NCBI GenBank assembly: GCA_038501625.1
Contig: JAZAYU010000182.1
Location: 372,001-436,000 of the forward strand
Length of the DNA stretch: 64,000 nucleotides
From: Corbicula japonica
Lineage: Eukaryota > Mollusca > Bivalvia > Venerida > Cyrenidae
Direction: 5' to 3'
Part shown: positions 26,621 through 35,600 of the stretch, piece by piece
Position numbering within the stretch: the first letter of the stretch is position 1
Layout: every line of letters begins with the position of its first letter
Made by a program: the position numbers and the translations under genes
The notes under the pieces: model-generated
What the model was told of the DNA's origin: nothing
Databases searched by the model: none
The model's input: only the letters and a program-made list of their open reading frames with translations

Positions 26621-29600
26621 CTGAAACAAAACGTTCTTTTTAGTGATGCAACAATGATTGAATAGAATTGAATAATCATTGCCATACTTAGAAAACATTC
26701 AATTCATCTTTCTGGTGAATAGATTTGTGTACATTAAGGGAAGCTACTCTTGTGGATAAAAAAAACATAGCTGCCAGGAGCATTTTAAGCAACCAATCTT
26801 TGGCAATTCATTTTTGGATTAATTGAAAATTTGAAAAGAAATTTAATGGTGTTTTGGAAGTTTCTGGCTTGTTCTGACGATATTATTATACACTGTGCTT
26901 AGCTAAGCCAGATGTAAAAACGTTGAAGTAGAGATATCGCAATTGTAGGGATGCATAATTATAATGATTGAGAATATGTTTTCCAAGTCTAAAGTTGATA
27001 CCTAGTAATTTCCAAGTTATTGGCCAAGTGCATAAAACTTTAACACTGATGTGATGTGAACACTTAAGCTGTGGCATGTGACAGATCTCTTCATTCTTCG
27101 AACTAACAAGTTAAAAATCAGAGGGGTTATAAAGGAAAATTGCAGGTTTTAAAAATATTTTTATTTTTAAATTTACAGTAAATCAATGAATTATCTGATT
27201 TTAAAATTGCAATGTAATGTATTAAGTATTCACCAGACGCCTACCTGATCTACATCCATTCGCTAATATTGCACCATATATAGTTACACAATCAGGAAAT
27301 TACACCAGCCAATTACCTGATACATAGTCACACGCTCGGGAGACTACACCAGCCACTTACCTGATTTTCATCCTTATGCTAATATTGCACCATATATAAC
27401 TACACGCTCGGGAGATTACACCACCAGCCACTTACCTGATCTACATCCTATTGCTAATACTGCACCATAAGTAGTAACACGCTCAGGAGATTACATCAGC
27501 CACTTACCTGATATATAATTACACGCTCGGGAGATTACACCAGCCACTTACCTGATCTACATCCTATTGCTAATATTACACCATATATAGTTACAAGCTC
27601 TGGAGATTATACCAGCCACTTAATTGATCTACATCCAATTGCTAATATTGCACCATAAATAGTAACACGCTCGGGAGATTACATCAGCCACTTACCTGAT
27701 CTACATCCTATTGCTAATATAGCACCATAAGTAGTAACACGCTCGGGAGATTACACCAGCCACTTACCTGATCTACATCCTATTGCTAATATTACACCAT
27801 ATATAGTTACACACTCAGGAGATTACACCAGCCACTTACCTGATCTACATCCTATTGCTAATATTGCACCATTAATATTAACACGCTCAGGAGATTACAT
27901 CAGCCACTTACCTGATATATAGTTACACGCTCGGGAGATTACACCAGCCACTTACCAGATCTACATCCTATTGCTAATATTACACCATATATAGTTACAA
28001 GCTCTGGAGATTATACCAGCCACTTACCTGATCTACATCCTATTGCTAATATTGCACCATAAATAGTAATACACTCGGGAGATTATACCAGCCACTTACC
28101 TGATCTACATCCTATTGCTAATATTGCACCATTTATAGTTACACACTCGGGAGATTACACCAGCCACTTACCTGATCTACATTCTATTGCTAATATTGCA
28201 CCATTAATATTAACACGCTCGGGAGATTACATCAGCCACTTACCTGATCTACATCCTATTGCTAATATTGCACCATATATAACTACACGCTCGGGAGATT
28301 ACACCAGCCACTAATGTGATCTACATCCCATTGCTAATATTGCACCATATATAGTTACACGCTCGGGAGATTACATCAGCCACTAATGTGATCTACATCC
28401 AATTGCTAATATTACACCATATATAGTTACACGCTCGGGAGATTACATCAGCCACTAATGTGATCTACATCCAATTGCTTATATTGCACCATATATAGTT
28501 ACACTCTCGGGAGATTACACCAGCAACTTACCTGATTTTCATCCTTATGCTAATATTGCACCATAAATAGTAACACACTCGGGAGATTACACCAGCCACT
28601 TACCTGATCTACATCCTATTGCTAATATTGCACCATATATAGTTACACACTCGGGAGTTCTTAACAAAGCCTTGTAAATGTCATGCCTGTCGAAGATAAA
28701 ATCTTCTTTGTATCTGCTGATATGTAGGAATCCATCGACTGAAACCAGAATGCCAAACTGTTACAAAATGAGCCCATAGCTCTTTCCTCTTAATAAATGC
28801 CATTATGGCATGGGCCAACAAGTAGATCCAGATCAGCCAGCACATCTGTGCAATCTAATCAGGATCTACATTGTTTGCTTTTTTTTATTTATTTGGTTAT
28901 TACTGATCAAAGAGCTAACAGTGCAGATCCTGATCAGAGGGCATTGAAGTGCCAGCTGATTTGGATCTACACTGGTGGCACATGTGATAAAATGTGTGTT
29001 TATGGAGTAAAGGGATAGGAAAGCAGGTATTGATTATTAGTTTTATACTCCAGTGATAAAAAAATGCAGGGTGACATTATTTGCAATATCTTGCAATATC
29101 TTGCAAATGGGTTTATCCAAAACAATGGAAATCTGCCAAGGAACTCTCTATGGTACAGTGTACATGGTACTGTATCGAATGTAGCATAATGGGAATGTGT
29201 AACCATGTACCCAGAGGAAAGTGTGAAACTGGAAAAACAAGAATTATCTATAAAGTTTACCCTGTGTTGCTTTATTCCTTGAATATATTTACCTCAGAGC
29301 TCGGCCTCTCATGTTATATCAACAATATTCCATGCCCTGTGATTTTATACTCAGTGGTAATTAGGAGATGAATTCCAATCTGGAGGGGGTGTATGTAACC
29401 CAACTATGGTTGAGTTAGTACCACACTTGTAATATCTTACCATAGAGCTAGCTTTTCATGGTGACATGGTAGAGAGTCAGCTAGCATGCCAGGGGTCCCA
29501 GGTTCAATCTTTGGTTCAGGCGTGGATTTTATTGTATAATATAAAAGAGTAACCTCTCACTTGTTAAGCATATGACCCTCTTGCCGCAGATGTATATAGA

Positions 29601-32600
29601 CTTGACACAGCTTCCAAGGTTCGCCACTTGAGTCATGTCTTGTCTGTCCATCTGTCCACACCCCAAACATCCCGTCCACATAAACAGGTTTCCCATCTCA
29701 TCTCCAGACAACACCTTTAAATATCAGTCTATAGGTCTAAACATAGCTAAAGATACCTTTAATCCTTTACTCCATAGATACACCTTTATTGCATACCAGA
29801 TCAGGTCATCCAGTGTTTTCACCCATGTAGGAAATTTTGATTCTACACCCCCCATGTAGAATGAGTCACACGCCTTATATGACGTTACGACATCTTACGC
29901 ATTTATGAATGAACGATGGAATGTCTTGTATATCACTCCGCTACTATAAAAAAGTAGTGCAAAGAAAAATTTACAGGAAAATACCCCAAAATGCTCATAA
30001 TAAATACGGTATGCAAAAAAAGTATCATTCACTTATGTTGGGTTAAGATCGCATGATCCGGCCCTCATGAAATATGCACTTAGGCCTTGTGCATATTCCA
30101 CTCTGGCTGGATCACGCGATCTTTACCCAACACACGTGAATGATACTTATATTATTGCATGGGTAAACAGTGTAGATACAGAACAGCCGTCACATTCATG
30201 ACGTCTGATCAGGATCTACTAGAACACTGTTCCCTTTAAAATTCGTTGTGTCATTTCTGACCAAGATGCGACCAGTGCAGATCTAGATTAGATGGCACAG
30301 TATGCCGCTGATCTGGATCTACACTGGTCCCACACATGTAAAAAGATGTATACATAAAGTATAGGTTTAAATATATGAACAGACGACACCTTAAACATAG
30401 GCATTAGTAGCTTTCTCACTTACAAGACAGAAAAATCTGTATTTTTAGAAGTCATGGATTTCCGTTTCCTTCATAAATCTTATCCTTAACTCCATGTGCT
30501 CGCTACCTGGCATTAAAGGGAAACAATCTATTGCAATCAAAGGGATCAAGAAAGTTTCAGTTGCTTCCCTTGAAATAAAGCTATATTGTACATCTGAAAC
30601 ATTAAAACATGGCCATGTAGGCAACACTCTTCAAGTTGATCTGAATGTGAAAAGGGCAAAATAACAGACATTTTATGCCCTTCTGGCAGATACAGTAAAA
30701 CCCCTCTATAACGGACACCTAAGGGAATGAGGGAAAGTTTCCTTAATAGTGGGTTGTCCTTAATTGTGGGTTTAAATCAAGAAGAAGAGAACATGTCTGT
30801 TCTTGAAAAAAATCGCCCATTATACTGGGGTGCCTGTAATATTGAGTGTCCATAATGAGGGGTTCTACTTTACTGCATGTACAAAGTGCATTCTTTTGAA
30901 ACTATGCTTAGTCTCCAAACTGACCAATCAGAAGTAAGAGTTATGAGACAGGTCTTCAATTTATGTATTATGAATAAACTTGGGACAATTCTATGCCTCA
31001 AATTTTCATACTGTATCTTCCCAGAAGGCAACAGCAGTAATATCTGAAGCTGATTGGCTGAACAAGGTACATGTGACCTTCACATCTGCTTTTGATTGGT
31101 CTGTCGATGTCCATATTGGCTGTCCCTGAATGAAGCATCTGTCTGCAGCTGCCACAAAGTGATTTCCCCAGGCCCTAAAAACACAAGCATCTCTTTTATT
31201 AAAATAGCTTTTATGAGAACAGAATGTTTGTTGTGTTTTAATTGTATTTCATAAATTACCTTTTAGGAAGAAAAATATTTAAACAAGAGACCATTTAATA
31301 TGTTTATAGGAATTTTGTCAAAAAACTGTAGTCATATAACTATGAAGGTGAATTTTGTGAATGGGGTAGTGCTATAAAATCAGACACAATAAAACCTGAA
31401 CCTATGAAGGTTGAATGGAATGGCTATTTTAACACTAAAACCTGAACCTATGAAGGTTGAATGGAATGGCTATTTTAATCAGTAAACTTGGGGAACTATT
31501 TAACTGGTCACACTTACAATGGCAAAGAATTCAAGAAATACATTGCCCTTAACACTATTACGAGTTATGGGCTTGATATGATTTTGCTACAAGGTCCTGC
31601 AACCTTGACCTTGAAGCTTGCAATCCAAATTTTTTTCTTGAGATATCAACTTGCTATGACCATCATTCCTGTGAAATAGTTTTAAAATCTAAAAATAACT
31701 AACAAAGTTATGGAACAGACACAATTTTGCTTCAAGGTTATGCTGTAAACTTGTACTTCAAGGTAGCAGCCCAAATGTTGCAGGTCTTGATATGACAATC
31801 ATTTCTGTCAAAAAACTTGTGTCAATATTTTACATTTTCAGAGTTGACACAGCTATCTCCCTTACCTGGCACACTTATCTCCCTTACCTGTAACAAAACA
31901 AAACAGTATCAGAGTAGACACAGTTACCTCCCTTACCTCACACAGTTAACTTGTTTACTCTAATGCTGAATGGTTTCAGACACCTCTGTTTCAATATTAT
32001 ACAGTTTCAGAGTATACACAGTAACCTCCCTTACCTGACATTGTTAACTTGTTTACTGTTATGCTGAATGGTTTCAGACACCTCTGTTTCAATATTATAC
32101 AGTTTCAGAGTATACACAGTTACCTCCCTTACCTGACATTGTTAACTTGTTTACTGTTATGCTGAATGGTTTCAGACACCTCTGTTTCAATATTATACAG
32201 TTTCAGAGTATACACAGTAACCTCCCTTACCTCACACAGTTAACTTGTTTACTGTAATGCTGAATGGTTTCCAACTCCTCTGTTTCAATATTATACAGTT
32301 TCAGAGTTGCGTCCCTTGATGAACTAACAATCTTCTTGGCACACTCCCCACTCAGTATGTCTTTTGTGGTCATCACTGCAACAGTAAAAAGATGAGATTT
32401 AAATGACAAAAAAAAAAGCTTCATATGACTGACATTTTCTATCAATTAATACAGTAATATTTGATTAGAGTTATATTAGTAATGAGCTCAACAGTTTAAG
32501 TATGCAGACACAGGTATGATTGTTAAAGTACAGTTTTATTCCAATTAAACCTTTTATTCTGGTAATACATCTTTTATTCTGGTTCATACATGAAAAAGTT

Positions 32601-35600
32601 ACAGGGTGAACAAAAAAACAAAAAAATTTAAACGGATGGACAGGTGGGCAGTAAACTGGAAGGTGAAATTAAATATGCATCTCTTCAGGTAAAAAAAGTT
32701 ATGTTTCTTTTCAACCTTAATAGACTCCTTCTACCATAAGAAACATAATGTGACAGAGTGTTTCCACTAAAGATCAGTGCTTTTCATCAGTATATAGAGT
32801 AATTTTCCCAACTTTGGTAGACTCTTCCCAAAATGCAAGTTGGATTTCCCAAATTTCCCTTCCATAAATTTGTTTTCCCAAAATGAATAAATATCATGCA
32901 CAAATTTTTCAATTTGAAAGGCCAGGGCATCTTCCTAATTTCCTGACAAACATACCCTTAGCAGTTAACACTATGTCCACCTACCCATATCTAGTCCTGT
33001 GATGGAGGTTACTCTACGGTGATGTTTGTACAGCACATGGTAATGTAGATCTTCTTCAATGTTCCTCCAGCTGATCACCTGACCGCTCTCGTGTCCCGAG
33101 TATATTATATTATCTGAAATGATTAATGTCCCGAGTAAATGAATAATGTCCCGAGTATATTATATTATCTAAAATGATTTATGTCCCGTATATAACATTA
33201 TCTGAAATGATTTATGTCCCGAGTATATTAAATTATCTAAAATGATTAATGTCCCAAGTATATTATATTATCTGAAATGATTTATGTCCCGATTATATTA
33301 CATTATCTGAAATGATTTATGTCCCGAGTATATTATATTATCTGAAATGATTTATGTCCCGAGTATATTATATTATCTGAAATGATTTATGTCCAGAGTA
33401 TATTACATTATCTGAAATGATTAATGTCCCGAGTATATTATATTATCTGAAATGATTTATGTCCCGAGTATATTATATTATCTGAAATGATTTATGTCCC
33501 GAGTATATTATATTATCTGAAATGATTTATGTCCCGAGTATATTATATTATCTGAAATGATTAATGTCCCGAGTATATTACATTATCTGAAATGATTAAT
33601 GTCCCAAGTATATTATATTATCTGAAATGATTTATGTCCCGAGTATATTATATTATCTGAAATGATTTATGTCCCGAGTATATTATATTATCTGAAAGGA
33701 TTAATGTCCCTAGTATATTATATTATCTGAAATGATTAATGTCCCGAGTATATTATAATCCTGTTGTCATAAGCAACAAAGTTTGAAGGTTTGAAGAAGA
33801 AATATTAAGAAATAGCAAAGTTATTGAGAATGTTCAGTTTACATGACAAGATCCACGTACAGAAAGTAGCGTAACAGCCTCAAACGCAATCTTGACCTAA
33901 AGATTTTAGCATCATTTTGAAGCTTTTGTCATGAGCAATACAATTTAAAAGTCTGAAGAAAAAATATTAAGAAACGGCAAAGTTATAGCCAATGTTAAGT
34001 TTTTATCATGAACAGACCGACGGATGGACACATCGTTCCCTAAGTATCACATTTTCTTCTATAGGTTGACACAAAAAGAGAAAACAACTGAATGTGTATC
34101 TCTAAATATCATGAGCTCCTACTTTGGAAGACATAGCTTTGTGTCATAACTAAATTTACCATTATTTATTGGGTATGTGGACACAGTGTTTACCTTGTAC
34201 ATGCAGGCATGTAACATCCCCATGTAGGGAGAAGAAATGTAGATCCGTTCTCTTCTCAGATCCATGTTTGATGTAGCAACTCCTGTAAAGTAAAACCTTT
34301 ATGTACTTTTCCTGTCCATTCTGTCTGTGGACATTCTCATTAACCCTTTACTTCATAGATACACCTTTATTTCATTGGGAAAAAATGAAGATCCAGATCA
34401 GCCAGCACATTTGTGCCTTCTGATCAGGATCTGCACTATTCACTAGTCATGATTATTGCTATTGTGAGGCCAGACAACTACGCTAGTTAAAAATATAGCA
34501 AATATGTTATTACTCCTCAAAAAATCTGTTGCAAATAATATGAAAAATGTTCAATCATAAAATACAGAATTATATTCATTAAATTGCATATAAACCATCA
34601 TATTGTGTTTATATGATTTTTTGACAAAAAATTGATAATCTTATAATTTCAAATAAAAATATACAGACTGATATATTTTCTGGCAAACAGGTCAATCCAG
34701 AAAAAGCCTTTATAAAAACCACTCTGAAATAAAGAGCACTCCCGTATAAAGGCCACTACTGTAGTTCACTTTCATATTAAGAGATTTGCACTTTAATCCA
34801 ATGGGGAAAGAAAGACCAACCCACTCGGAAGACACTTTACCCTTTCACAACGGGGTTTGTAATACACTCAACAAAAGTTCTAAATGGTCACTCTTTGTCC
34901 GTAACTTTTTATTAGAAAGACATTGAATTCACTCTTTATTTATGATCATATGCCAACAACAGTCTCCAACTTAAGCTTAAATCTTGCAATAATTGACTTA
35001 GGAACAGTTTGGCGAGAGTTATCCTTTATTTTGCTAAAAATGCATTTCTTGCATGAAAAGGTCAAGCAAACAGAAATTTGCACTAAATTCCTCGTTTTAT
35101 TTTAATAGGACCCCTCATTAGTAAGAAAAACAGAAAACATGATTAATCAACAGCACATTTGTTTAAATAAACCCCTTTCAAAGTATATAATTTTTAAATT
35201 ACCTCCCTTTCAATTAAAGACTGTTCTTATTTTGACGCTACGGTGTAAGTAAATGGTAATGGATTCATTTAAGAAAACAATCAATAAAGATTAAAAAGAC
35301 ATTAAATAATTGATTTCAAGACAAAACAGTTCTTTCCACAACAGATCTTGACGTAGGGAAGAAACGAAACTAGCATACATTGTAAACATATACAATTAAT
35401 GACCAATTAGAACTTTGGTTGAGTGTAGAAAGGTTAAAATGTATGAACATAAGGAGTCTAAACCGCACATTTCTAAAGATTCATAAATATATTTTGATTA
35501 GTGTTCATATGAAGACAGATTCATGACATACAAACAATTACCTCCAATACTCCGCATAAACTTCTCTCCAGAACATCCAAGGGAGTTTACTCTCGAGACT

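Noticed and set aside
27238..34000. CRISPR array
   Set aside because: The repeats are direct, with no constant-length unique spacers; they derive from exon borders in an animal gene.
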